Below, in pieces: positions 33,840-40,738 of a stretch of DNA of 64,000 bases. Numbering within the stretch: the stretch's first letter is position 1; each line of letters starts with the position of its first letter. The notes beneath the pieces were generated by a model. The model had not been told where the DNA came from. It searched no databases and saw nothing but the letters and a program-made list of their open reading frames with translations. The DNA comes from Paenibacillus prosopidis (GTDB taxonomy: Bacteria > Bacillota > Bacilli > Paenibacillales > Paenibacillaceae). The position numbers and the translations under genes are program-made. Where the stretch lies: contig NZ_QPJD01000017.1 in NCBI RefSeq assembly GCF_003337375.1, forward strand, positions 1 through 64,000. Reading direction: 5' to 3'.

Positions 33840-34778
33840 ATGAAATATTTGTTATCGGTTTTTCTGGGTGCGGCGAGCTATGGCATATTATCGACGATAG
33901 TAGTCCTCGCCTACGGTAAAGGCTACGAGCTTGGCGAAGTAGTCGGAAGTCAGCTGTTAACGGGTTTTGTTCTCGCATGGGGGTTAGCGCTATTTATGAA
34001 ATGGCGTGGGAAACAGAAAGCAAGGGTAAGTGCGGGCAAGCATAACGCAGTTACCGGTGCTGTCACCAAGCTAACGTGGAAGCATAGACTGCTTTTGATG
34101 GCTGCGGGCACACCTACGGCAATAACAGGGTTGTTATATTATGAATCTCTTCGCTACATTCCAGCGTCTTTAGCCATTATCTTGTTATTCCAGTTTACAT
34201 GGATCGGGGTACTCATTCAGGCGATAAGCCACCGTAAGCGCCCAAACGGGATTATGTTTTTCACGATAGCGGTGCTGCTCGGCGGTACTTTGCTTGCAGC
34301 CGGCATCATGGAGCAAGGGACAGGTAAGTTTAATGTAACGGGTGTCATTTTAGGACTGCTTTCAGCAGTGAGCTACTCCTTATTCATTTTGTTCAGCGGA
34401 AAAGCAGTTCCTTCGGTTCATCCGGCTTATCGGAGCGCATGGATGATTAGCGGCGGGATGCTGCTCGTCTTTATTTTGTTTCCGCCCCTATTTTTGTTTA
34501 ATGGACTCATATGGGGAGAGCTGCTTTTGTTCGGCTTCTTGCTAGGCATGTTTGGTGCGTTTATTCCACCCGTTCTTTTTGCTATCGGCGTACCGCATAT
34601 AGGTGAGGGAATGGCAGGAATTCTTGGCGCGTCCGAGCTTCCCGTTGCCGTGCTGCTTTCAGCTTTTGTTCTAAATGAGCATGTAAGCATGCTTCAGTGG
34701 GCGGGAGTTACAATCGTGCTGCTTGGAATCGCGCTTCCAGAGCTTAAGAAATGGAGAAGACTCAGCGTACGGCAATAG
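33840..34778 (+). CDS. DMT superfamily transporter (EamA type)
   Basis: This 312-residue membrane protein has about ten hydrophobic helices in two EamA-like halves (about 1-135 and 160-305). Each half has the characteristic G-x-x-S-Y-G-I-L-S/E-x-L-R-Y-I-P and A-S-E-L-P-V-A-V-L-L-S-x-F-V-L-N-E patterns. Family members usually export metabolites. The start is the ATG at 33840 after AGGAAGGAGC. The purine-type riboswitch in its leader is built to switch expression on with ligand, so export of a purine or related compound is a reasonable hypothesis. A terminator follows. Confidence 0.88.
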   Translation: MKYLLSVFLGAASYGILSTIVVLAYGKGYELGEVVGSQLLTGFVLAWGLALFMKWRGKQKARVSAGKHNAVTGAVTKLTWKHRLLLMAAGTPTAITGLLYYESLRYIPASLAIILLFQFTWIGVLIQAISHRKRPNGIMFFTIAVLLGGTLLAAGIMEQGTGKFNVTGVILGLLSAVSYSLFILFSGKAVPSVHPAYRSAWMISGGMLLVFILFPPLFLFNGLIWGELLLFGFLLGMFGAFIPPVLFAIGVPHIGEGMAGILGASELPVAVLLSAFVLNEHVSMLQWAGVTIVLLGIALPELKKWRRLSVRQ

Positions 34779-34803
34779 TTAGTCCTATATCGATGTTTCC
34801 ATA

Positions 34804-34847
34804 AAGCCAGCCGGCTCTTCTAGGAAGAGCGGCTGGCTTATTTGTTT
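34804..34847 (+). terminator. Rho-independent terminator
   Basis: AAGCCAGCC is complementary to GGCTGGCTT, with an inner GCTCTTC/GAAGAGC stem, followed by ATTTGTTT. Confidence 0.85.
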
Positions 34848-35018
34848 ATTGTTTATTTAACGAGCTATTTAGATTGGCGATCGGTGCAGGGGGCGGGAGG
34901 GCTTCCCGTGACTTCCCGGAAGTTTATTGATTCTTATGGTATAACTTGAAATGGTTTCAAAGATAATAAGTATTCATTATGTATGAATGTGACCAACCGG
35001 CTAAGCGGAGGGTGTTAG

Positions 35019-35918
35019 ATGCGTTATGACTGTGTAATTGTAGGTGGCGGCATAGCTGGATTACAGGCTGCCATCCAATTGGGAAGATATCGTTATAAGG
35101 TAGCTGTTGTAGATTCCGCAGACGGACGTTCCAATCTGTGCAGAAGCTACCATAACCTGATCGGTTGGCCGGACGGTATAAGCGGGACTGAGCTGCGCGC
35201 TGCCGGGAGAAACCAAGCAGAGCGCCTGGGAGTTCGTTTTATACACGCGACAGTTGTTAGTGCCAACAATGACTCTGAAGGATTTCTGTTGAACACAGAA
35301 GGTGATGTGCAAATTCGGGGAAAGAGATTGCTTCTAGCAACGGGAGTCAAGGATCGACTGCCGGATTTCCCCGAGCTCCTTCCCTGCATGGGGATAAGCG
35401 TCTATGTTTGTCCGGACTGCGACGGTTACGAGGTAACGGATAAGAAGACACTGGTAATGGGATCCGGCAATGCCGGTGCGGAGATGGCGCTTACTCTCAC
35501 GCATTGGACGTCGGATCTCGTTTATGTGAACCATGAATTAGCGGCTATAGACGATCAGGTTCGTATGCGCCTTGAAGCTCATGGGATTGTCTATAAGGAA
35601 GAGTCGATACGTTCAGTGCTTGCAGAGCAATCACAATTCAAAGGTGTTATATTGAGTGACGGAGCCAGCATTACTTGTGATCGTTGTTTTGTAGCATTCG
35701 GAGGTAATGAAGTGCGTTCCGCCGTTGCCATGCAGCTCGGGATCGAACTGATGGATAATAGACATATTATTGTTGATCCGCGCACAAAAAAGACAAGTGT
35801 TCAGCATGTATGGGCAGCCGGTGATGTTACCGCTCATTCCGAGATGGTGACGATTGCCATGGGGGATGGCAGCCAAGCGGCTGTTTGGATTCACAAAAGC
35901 CTATTAACAGCGAGGTGA
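35019..35918 (+). CDS. FAD-dependent oxidoreductase, thioredoxin reductase-like
   Basis: This 299-residue flavoprotein has the FAD loop V-I-V-G-G-G-I-A-G (residues 6-14), the redox C-P-D-C motif (about 130-133, at the place of the thioredoxin reductase C-A-T-C), an NAD(P)H loop M-G-S-G-N-A-G-A (about 146-153) and the closing W-A-A-G-D-V-T motif. The C-P-D-C pair with acidic surroundings is unlike classical TrxB. Its stop falls inside the ribosome site of the first spore-coat gene (35911-35918), so it is probably the first gene of the yra-type operon. Start ATG after CGGAGGGTGTTAG. Confidence 0.87.
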   Translation: MRYDCVIVGGGIAGLQAAIQLGRYRYKVAVVDSADGRSNLCRSYHNLIGWPDGISGTELRAAGRNQAERLGVRFIHATVVSANNDSEGFLLNTEGDVQIRGKRLLLATGVKDRLPDFPELLPCMGISVYVCPDCDGYEVTDKKTLVMGSGNAGAEMALTLTHWTSDLVYVNHELAAIDDQVRMRLEAHGIVYKEESIRSVLAEQSQFKGVILSDGASITCDRCFVAFGGNEVRSAVAMQLGIELMDNRHIIVDPRTKKTSVQHVWAAGDVTAHSEMVTIAMGDGSQAAVWIHKSLLTAR

Positions 35919-35923
35919 TTAAC

Positions 35924-36130
35924 ATGTCCAACCATAGATTGGCACCGCATGAATCGTTGGAAATTCATGAGATGCTGAATTTAAAAACGGTATGCTTGGC
36001 AAAATCGAAATTAATGCAGGGGCTTGTATTCGATCAAGATCTTAAAGCTTTGATGCAGAAAGACGTCGAGCAATCCATTAAGGCGATAGCAGATCTGCAA
36101 AATCTCTACAAGAAGGCACCCATCCATTAA
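35924..36130 (+). CDS. yraG: Small CotF-associated spore protein (YraG-like)
   Basis: This 68-residue protein begins L-A-P-H-E-S-L-E-I-H-E-M-L-N-L-K-T-V-C-L, the short N-terminal module that in Bacillales accompanies CotF-type coat proteins. GAGGTGA precedes the ATG at 35924. The order and sizes of this gene and the next four (68, 120, 378, 66 and 97 residues) follow the B. subtilis yraG-yraF-adhB-yraE-yraD operon, which is expressed late in the mother cell. Assignment of the symbol rests on that order. Confidence 0.75.
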   Translation: MSNHRLAPHESLEIHEMLNLKTVCLAKSKLMQGLVFDQDLKALMQKDVEQSIKAIADLQNLYKKAPIH

Positions 36131-36147
36131 GCAGAGGTGAAAAAAGA

Positions 36148-36510
36148 ATGAATAATGATTATTTGGATCCGATTAACGCGGAAGGTATGCCGGATCAAGC
36201 TAATGCCTTCTTCGCCCTTGATTTCCTTCTCGCCATCAAAACCGGCGTAAGAACCTGTGCGATAGCGTTGTCGGAAACAGCAACTCCAGAGGTGAGAACC
36301 GTGCTGCGCCGCCAATTGGAAGAAGGACTCGCGCTTCATGAAGAACTAACGCAAATGATGATCGCAAAGAAATGGTTTCATCCTTATCAATTGGACGAGC
36401 AGTTTCAATTGGATCTCAAATCCGCCAAAACGACCGTACAAATTGCCGAGATGCAATTGTTTCCTAAAGATACGAGCCGTTTAGGAACTTTCGCGACGCC
36501 AGACTATTAG
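36148..36510 (+). CDS. yraF: CotF family spore coat protein (YraF-like)
   Basis: This 120-residue helical protein has the CotF core: A-L-D-F-L-L-A-I-K-T-G-V-R-T-C-A-I-A-L-S-E, then L-R-R-Q-L-E-E-G-L-A-L-H-E-E-L, and W-F-H-P-Y (about residues 25-92). Such ferritin-like helical proteins coat the spore. GCAGAGGTGAAAAAAGA precedes the ATG. It lies between the small YraG-like gene and the alcohol dehydrogenase. Confidence 0.85.
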   Translation: MNNDYLDPINAEGMPDQANAFFALDFLLAIKTGVRTCAIALSETATPEVRTVLRRQLEEGLALHEELTQMMIAKKWFHPYQLDEQFQLDLKSAKTTVQIAEMQLFPKDTSRLGTFATPDY

Positions 36511-36530
36511 TTAATGGAGGAACGCCCAGC

Positions 36531-37667
36531 ATGAAAGCAGTTACCTATCAAGGCATTAAAAATGTGCAGGTTACCGAGGTAAAAGCACCGGAAATACAGA
36601 AGGCCGACGATATGATCGTCAAGCTGACATCGACGGCTATCTGCGGCTCGGATTTGCATCTCATTCATGGGATGATTCCCAACCTGCCTGCCGGTTACAT
36701 CATTGGCCACGAACCGATGGGAATAGTCGAGGAAGTAGGAAAGGGCGTATCCAAGCTGAAAAAAGGGGATCGGGTCGTTATTCCCTTTAACATAAGCTGC
36801 GGCGAATGCTTCTATTGCAAGCATCAGCTGGAAAGCCAATGCGACAACTCCAATCCGAATGGCGAGATAGGAGCTTACTTTGGCTACTCCGAAACGACAG
36901 GCGGATACGCTGGCGGCCAAGCTGAATATTTACGCGTCCCTTATGCCAATTTCACTTCATTCAAAATTCCGGAAAATTCAGAAGTAGAAGACGAAAAGCT
37001 GGTAACGATCGCCGATGCTATGACAACAGCTTATTGGACCGTCGATAACGCAGGTGTGAAACCTGGCGATACGGTAATTGTATTAGGCTGCGGTCCGGTT
37101 GGTTTACTCGCGCAAAAATTTTGTTGGCTGAAAGGGGCCAAGAGAGTAATTGCGGTGGATTACATCGATTACCGTTTGGAACATGCGAAGCGGACGAACA
37201 AGGTCGAAACGGTCAATTTTGAGCAAATGGAAGATGTCGGAAGCTATTTAAAAGAAATGACCGGGGGCGGGGCTGACGTTGTCCTTGATTGCGTTGGCAT
37301 GAGCGGAAAGATGACTCCAATGGAGTTTCTTGCATCGGGCATTAAGCTTCAAGGCGGAGCATTGGGCGCACTCGTAATTGCAACTCAAGCCGTTCGCAAA
37401 GGCGGGACCATCCAAATTACAGGCGCATACGGAGCAAGATATAACGCGTTTCCTTTAGGGGACATTTTTCAAAGAAATGTAAATATAAGGTCTGGGCAAG
37501 CTCCCGTAATTCACTTAATGCCTCTCATGTACAATCTGATCTCTAAAGGCAAAGTGGATCCCGGAGATGTGGTTACTCATGTACTGCCGTTATCCGAAGC
37601 GAAAAAAGGCTATGAAATATTCGATACCAAAACCGAGAATTGCATTAAAGTAGTACTTAAACCTTAG
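36531..37667 (+). CDS. adhB: Zinc-dependent alcohol dehydrogenase (AdhB-like)
   Basis: This 378-residue medium-chain dehydrogenase has catalytic zinc ligands in A-I-C-G-S-D (about 37-42) and G-H-E-P-M-G (about 60), a structural zinc cluster C-x2-C-x2-C-x7-C (about 88-104) and the NAD loop L-G-C-G-P-V-G-L (about 182-189). Its length and insertions resemble formaldehyde-dismutase-like alcohol dehydrogenases. GGAGGAACGCCCAGC precedes the ATG. The position between CotF-type genes matches B. subtilis adhB, whose role in the spore is unknown. Confidence 0.9.
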   Translation: MKAVTYQGIKNVQVTEVKAPEIQKADDMIVKLTSTAICGSDLHLIHGMIPNLPAGYIIGHEPMGIVEEVGKGVSKLKKGDRVVIPFNISCGECFYCKHQLESQCDNSNPNGEIGAYFGYSETTGGYAGGQAEYLRVPYANFTSFKIPENSEVEDEKLVTIADAMTTAYWTVDNAGVKPGDTVIVLGCGPVGLLAQKFCWLKGAKRVIAVDYIDYRLEHAKRTNKVETVNFEQMEDVGSYLKEMTGGGADVVLDCVGMSGKMTPMEFLASGIKLQGGALGALVIATQAVRKGGTIQITGAYGARYNAFPLGDIFQRNVNIRSGQAPVIHLMPLMYNLISKGKVDPGDVVTHVLPLSEAKKGYEIFDTKTENCIKVVLKP

Positions 37668-37683
37668 ACGGAGTTGACCCATA

Positions 37684-37884
37684 TTGACAAACAAATACGC
37701 TTTGCATGAAACACTTGAGCTGCATGAGATTACTGTATTCAAGACGGCATGCTTGACCAAAACAAAAATGATGCAGAACCTGGTTACCGATCCGAATTTG
37801 CAAAGCATCTTGGATTTTGATGCGCAAATAACGGCCAGACAGGTTAAGGAATTAAAAGATTTATTATCAAACACGGTTGAGTAG
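37684..37884 (+). CDS. yraE: Small CotF-associated spore protein (YraE-like)
   Basis: This 66-residue protein is a paralogue of the YraG-like protein 1.7 kb upstream, sharing H-E-T-L-E-L-H-E-I-T-V-F-K-T-A-C-L-T-K. It starts at TTG 37684, after GGAG at ten bases, 16 bases beyond the adhB stop. It ends 12 bases before the last gene of the operon. Confidence 0.75.
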   Translation: MTNKYALHETLELHEITVFKTACLTKTKMMQNLVTDPNLQSILDFDAQITARQVKELKDLLSNTVE

Positions 37885-37896
37885 GAGGCAAGCAGA

Positions 37897-38190
37897 ATGA
37901 ATTCCATCGTAAAATATTTCACCGGCACGGATTCAATGACCGATCAGGTTATAGCTACTGATATGCTTCTCTCTGCGAAGACTGGCATTCAAAACTATGC
38001 GATCGCACTCACCGAAACCGCAACTCCAGAAATAAAGGCTGTGCTGAGGAAACACTTGGATGAAGCGATTACCGCCCATGAACAAATTACGGCATACATG
38101 GTGCAGAACGGCTTTTACCATCCGCATGATATTCGGGAGCAAGCCAAGATTGATCTAAACAATGCTGTTACTGCTTTAAATATCCCCTAG
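37897..38190 (+). CDS. yraD: CotF family spore coat protein (YraD-like)
   Basis: This 97-residue CotF-type protein has the same core as the 120-residue paralogue (A-T-D-M-L-L-S-A-K-T-G-I-Q-N-Y-A-I-A-L-T-E, then L-R-K-H-L-D-E-A-I, and F-Y-H-P-H). TAGGAGGCAAGCAGA precedes the ATG. Last gene of the operon; a long A+T-rich hairpin follows. Confidence 0.85.
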   Translation: MNSIVKYFTGTDSMTDQVIATDMLLSAKTGIQNYAIALTETATPEIKAVLRKHLDEAITAHEQITAYMVQNGFYHPHDIREQAKIDLNNAVTALNIP

Positions 38191-38209
38191 CCTAATGGTA
38201 CTCTGCTGT

Positions 38210-38256
38210 CCATAAAAATGACCATAATCATGGGATGATTGTGGTCATTTTTATGG
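38210..38256. terminator. Hairpin terminator between yraD and clpP
   Basis: CCATAAAAATGACCA is complementary to TGGTCATTTTTATGG (with ...ATGATTG in the loop); both strands carry a T-run inside the stem end, so it can serve both convergent genes. Confidence 0.7.
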
Positions 38257-38286
38257 ATATATTTATAAAATATTTTCTAACCGATT

Positions 38287-38874
38287 CTACAAAGACGTAA
38301 TAACCTTATCGATGATCCCATATTTGAGCGCCTCTTGAGCGGACATGAAATAGTCGCGGTCCATATCCTTCTCGATCTTTTCGATCGGCTGCCCGGTACG
38401 TTCGGAAGCAATTTCGTTTAGTTTTGACCGAATGTTCAAGATACGATTGGCACTTATAGCAATGTCACTGGCTTGGCCCTGTGCGCCGCCGTGAGGCTGA
38501 TGGATCATAATCTCGCTATTCGGCAGTGCTGAACGATGGCCTTTAGCCCCGGCAAGAAGGAGAATGGCAGCGAAGGATGCTGCAAAACCTGTACAAATCG
38601 TATGCACTGGGGGCTTTACGAATTGCATCGTATCGAAAATGGCAAATCCCGCGGAAGTGGAGCCGCCCGGACTGTTGATGTACATTGAAATTTCTTTATC
38701 CGGGTCTTCCGCCGCAAGAAACAACAATTGAGCGATGATGCTGTTGGCCACATTATCGTCTATTGCCGCGCCCAGAAAGACGATCCGATCTCTCAGCAGC
38801 CGGGAATAAATATCATAGGATCTTTCGCCACGGCTCGATTGCTCAACTACATAAGGAACATAATTACTCAACAT
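38287..38874 (-). CDS. clpP: ATP-dependent Clp protease proteolytic subunit (ClpP paralogue)
   Basis: This 195-residue serine protease subunit has the catalytic triad Ser100 (G-F-A-A-S-F), His125 (I-M-I-H-Q-P) and Asp174 (D-R-D-Y-F-M-S-A), with the normal ClpP length. The nucleophile region [11 protein letters not shown] differs from the very conserved G-M-A-A-S-M-G of the housekeeping enzyme. A second ClpP in the genome is therefore likely. It would form a tetradecameric barrel served by ClpX or ClpC. Confidence 0.93.
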   Translation of the reverse strand: MLSNYVPYVVEQSSRGERSYDIYSRLLRDRIVFLGAAIDDNVANSIIAQLLFLAAEDPDKEISMYINSPGGSTSAGFAIFDTMQFVKPPVHTICTGFAASFAAILLLAGAKGHRSALPNSEIMIHQPHGGAQGQASDIAISANRILNIRSKLNEIASERTGQPIEKIEKDMDRDYFMSAQEALKYGIIDKVITSL

Positions 38875-39083
38875 TTTAACCTCCCGATTTTCTTTCTTCG
38901 CTTTCCCCCTGTAAACGAAATAAGAGTTTCAAAAGATACGGGGCTGAGACTATAATGAAAAAAAAGAAAATTTATTTAATTTTGGCTATTCGTGCGTATC
39001 CTTTTAAAAGCTTCGTTCGTTTACTTGAGTAAGGATAGCTCCCTTTACATTTCGGAATACGGGAAGAGCAAAGGAGGACGTAA

Positions 39084-39821
39084 ATGGTTTTAGCTGATAC
39101 TCTAAATAGCAATGGGACAAAAACGGAAGATAAAAGGATCGAGCAATTACAATCTGTGGTGCAGCGGTACTGCTTATCTCTTACAAAATCGACTTGGGAC
39201 GCTGAGGATTTGGCTCAAGACACGTTGCTAAAGGGATTAAATACAATTTACGGGACACAGCATAACAATCCCGAAGCGCTGCTGCTTCGAATTGCAAAAA
39301 ATACATGGATTGACCAATCACGAAGAAAAAACATTTGGACTCGGATTGTTAAGCAGGAAAAACCAAAAGAGTTTTCTTCGAATCAAGGCACACTCGAAAT
39401 TGAGGAAGCTCTTCATGCTTTGATCAAGCACTTGTCACCGCTGCAGCGTACTGTATTTCTACTGCGGGATGTTTTCGGTTATTCGAATGCGGAAACGGCT
39501 GAGATGCTTGGAACGACTGCCGGAGCAATCAAGGCAGCGCTTCATCGTGCACGCGAATCGCTGGATGCCGTCAAGAAGGAGCTTGAATCAGGAAGTCTTC
39601 GGTTACCTGAAGAGGAAGGCTTGAAAGCTTATCTAAGAGCGTTTGCCATTGCGTATCAAATGGAGGATATTGCACGGTTAGTTGAACTCGCGCAATTGGA
39701 TATCGTGGAGGCGGCAGCAGCGGTAAGCATGGTCCAAAACAGACTGCTCCGGCATTCCATTACATTACGTCACTCCGGTTCGAATAGTAGAGGACAATTT
39801 AATACGCTGATGGCCGCATAA
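39084..39821 (+). CDS. ECF-like sigma factor with C-terminal extension
   Basis: This 245-residue sigma-70 family protein has region 2 (about 25-90: S-T-W-D-A-E-D-L-A-Q-D-T-L-L-K-G-L) and region 4 (about 110-165: L-S-P-L-Q-R-T-V-F-L-L-R-D-V-F-G-Y-S-N-A-E-T-A-E-M-L-G-T-T). A further ~80-residue helical extension is unlike any domain I recognise. AAAGGAGGACGTAA precedes the ATG. No anti-sigma gene is adjacent; downstream are two tiny ORFs and the CD3324-ABC-DUF1854 operon, which it may control. Confidence 0.85.
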   Translation: MVLADTLNSNGTKTEDKRIEQLQSVVQRYCLSLTKSTWDAEDLAQDTLLKGLNTIYGTQHNNPEALLLRIAKNTWIDQSRRKNIWTRIVKQEKPKEFSSNQGTLEIEEALHALIKHLSPLQRTVFLLRDVFGYSNAETAEMLGTTAGAIKAALHRARESLDAVKKELESGSLRLPEEEGLKAYLRAFAIAYQMEDIARLVELAQLDIVEAAAAVSMVQNRLLRHSITLRHSGSNSRGQFNTLMAA

Positions 39822-39962
39822 TCGATGGCTAGACGAGTTGTTAAAGCGGGCAATAATGGTAAAGTTCTTTTATAGATGTTCTTTAGCTTTCGTTCACCTA
39901 TATAATGGAAGTATACTGTTGTTGTCGGGCCGACGAATGCTAAATGAAAGGAGATGATCGAT

Positions 39963-39995
39963 TTGATTACAAACTTTGAGGTGATCTCCGTTTAA
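39963..39995 (+). CDS. Ten-residue ORF with near-perfect ribosome site
   Basis: TTG at 39963 opens M-I-T-N-F-E-V-I-S-V and stops at 39995. The ribosome site AAAGGAGATGATC (39947-39959) matches the complement of the 16S rRNA 3' end at all but one position, with GGAG nine bases from the start. A perfect TATAAT lies at 39901-39906. The end of the frame is built into a hairpin (TCTCCG/CGGAGA). A GNRA-capped hairpin follows. The frame may be a leader peptide or a short free peptide. Confidence 0.5.
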   Translation: MITNFEVISV

Positions 39996-40014
39996 TCGGA
40001 GACCATTAATAAGT

Positions 40015-40045
40015 GGGAGGCCGCGAGGCCTCCTCCTATTTATTT
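40015..40045 (+). terminator. GC-rich hairpin after the first tiny ORF, probable terminator
   Basis: GGAGGCC (40016-40022) and GGCCTCC (40027-40033) pair around a GCGA tetraloop, followed by TCCTATTTATTTA. The T-tract is interrupted. Confidence 0.6.
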
Positions 40046-40083
40046 ATACAAACATTTTTACTGGCAATATTGTTAATTATTTC

Positions 40084-40112
40084 TTGTCAACTGAAAGGGC
40101 TTTCTTTATACT
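40084..40112 (+). promoter_or_regulatory. Sigma-A promoter before the second tiny ORF
   Basis: TTGTCA (40084-40089), 17-base spacer, TATACT (40107-40112). The transcript would start near 40119, about 36 bases before the tiny ORF. Confidence 0.7.
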
Positions 40113-40154
40113 TTAATAGTGACTTCATATAAATGCCGAAAGGGGGAGACAAAA

Positions 40155-40187
40155 ATGTTGAACATAATTAAGGTGGTTAAACTTTAA
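40155..40187 (+). CDS. Ten-residue leader peptide ORF
   Basis: ATG at 40155 opens M-L-N-I-I-K-V-V-K-L and stops at 40187. AAGGGGGAG lies seven bases upstream and a good promoter further upstream. The stop codon is only four bases before the 5' strand of the long-range stem described in the next entry, so a ribosome finishing this frame would cover that strand. This is the geometry of a transcription-attenuation leader peptide. Confidence 0.6.
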   Translation: MLNIIKVVKL

Positions 40188-40330
40188 CTGAATATCCTCA
40201 ATTCCAGGAATATTTCAAATCCGGCCTATTATGCTTAAAGGTATGATACGTCAAGCTTGTGGTGAAGAATTTACCATAATTTGCAATACGAGGGGATTCC
40301 TGTGGAGGATATAGCATCCACGGTTTTTTT
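40188..40330 (+). ncRNA. Terminator/antiterminator leader RNA (attenuator or riboswitch)
   Basis: ATATCCTC (40192-40199) pairs with GAGGATAT (40305-40312), and CAGGAAT (40205-40211) pairs with ATTCCTG (40296-40302): 15 base pairs closing an 84-base internal region. The competing hairpin uses CC-GTGGA (40299-40306, one bulged base) with TCCACGG (40317-40323) and ends in seven T (40324-40330), a Rho-independent terminator. Because bases 40299-40306 serve both structures, only one can form. The internal region does not match a riboswitch class I know. Confidence 0.6.
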
Positions 40331-40381
40331 GTTTTTTGGGTTCAAAATGGGTTGTACAAATTTCGAAGGGAGGCAGGAAAG

Positions 40382-40483
40382 ATGATGAATGCAACTGTTA
40401 CTACCAGCCACACAAAGTTAAGCCTGTTCGAGGAGGACGTTTATCGTGAACTACAAAAATGGAAGAGATGTGCTTCCCCCTAG
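40382..40483 (+). CDS. Possible 33-residue ORF overlapping the CD3324 start
   Basis: AAGGGAGGCAGGAAAG precedes an ATG at 40382 that opens a 33-codon frame containing S-L-F-E-E-D-V-Y-R-E-L-Q-K-W-K-R, with a stop at 40483. It overlaps the first 38 bases of the CD3324-type gene in another frame, which would allow translational coupling. No family is recognised. Confidence 0.35.
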   Translation: MMNATVTTSHTKLSLFEEDVYRELQKWKRCASP

Positions 40484-40712
40484 TTTATTGAAGGAGCTTC
40501 AAAACTACATTCAGGGTGATTTAATTTATATTCCCAAGCCGACTGAAAAACGGGCGCTTTGGGGCGAGGTCAGCGGAACACGGAAGCTGCTGGCGGAACG
40601 AAACAAGGAGATTTGTCTCTACTATACAAACGGATGGTCCGTTGCCGATCTGGAGCGAAAGTATCATTTGTCCGGGGAAAGTATTCGCAAGATTATCGTT
40701 AAAGCACGCTAA
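40446..40712 (+). CDS. CD3324 family small HTH protein
   Basis: This 88-residue protein begins with P-P-S-L-L-K-E-L-Q-N-Y-I-Q-G-D-L-I-Y-I-P (residues 11-30), the mark of the CD3324 family. It ends in a helix-turn-helix-like segment (W-S-V-A-D-L-E-R-K-Y-H-L-S-G-E-S-I-R-K-I, about 64-83). Function is unknown; a small DNA-binding regulator is likely. GTG start after CGAGGAGGACG. The ABC transporter follows 26 bases later. Confidence 0.78.
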   Translation: MNYKNGRDVLPPSLLKELQNYIQGDLIYIPKPTEKRALWGEVSGTRKLLAERNKEICLYYTNGWSVADLERKYHLSGESIRKIIVKAR

Positions 40713-40738
40713 ACCTTTATTATTGATGGGGGAGCAAA

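Noticed and set aside
38931-38957. GGGGCTGAGA resembling a thiamine riboswitch
   Set aside because: The second conserved block (CTGATC-type) and the required stems are missing.
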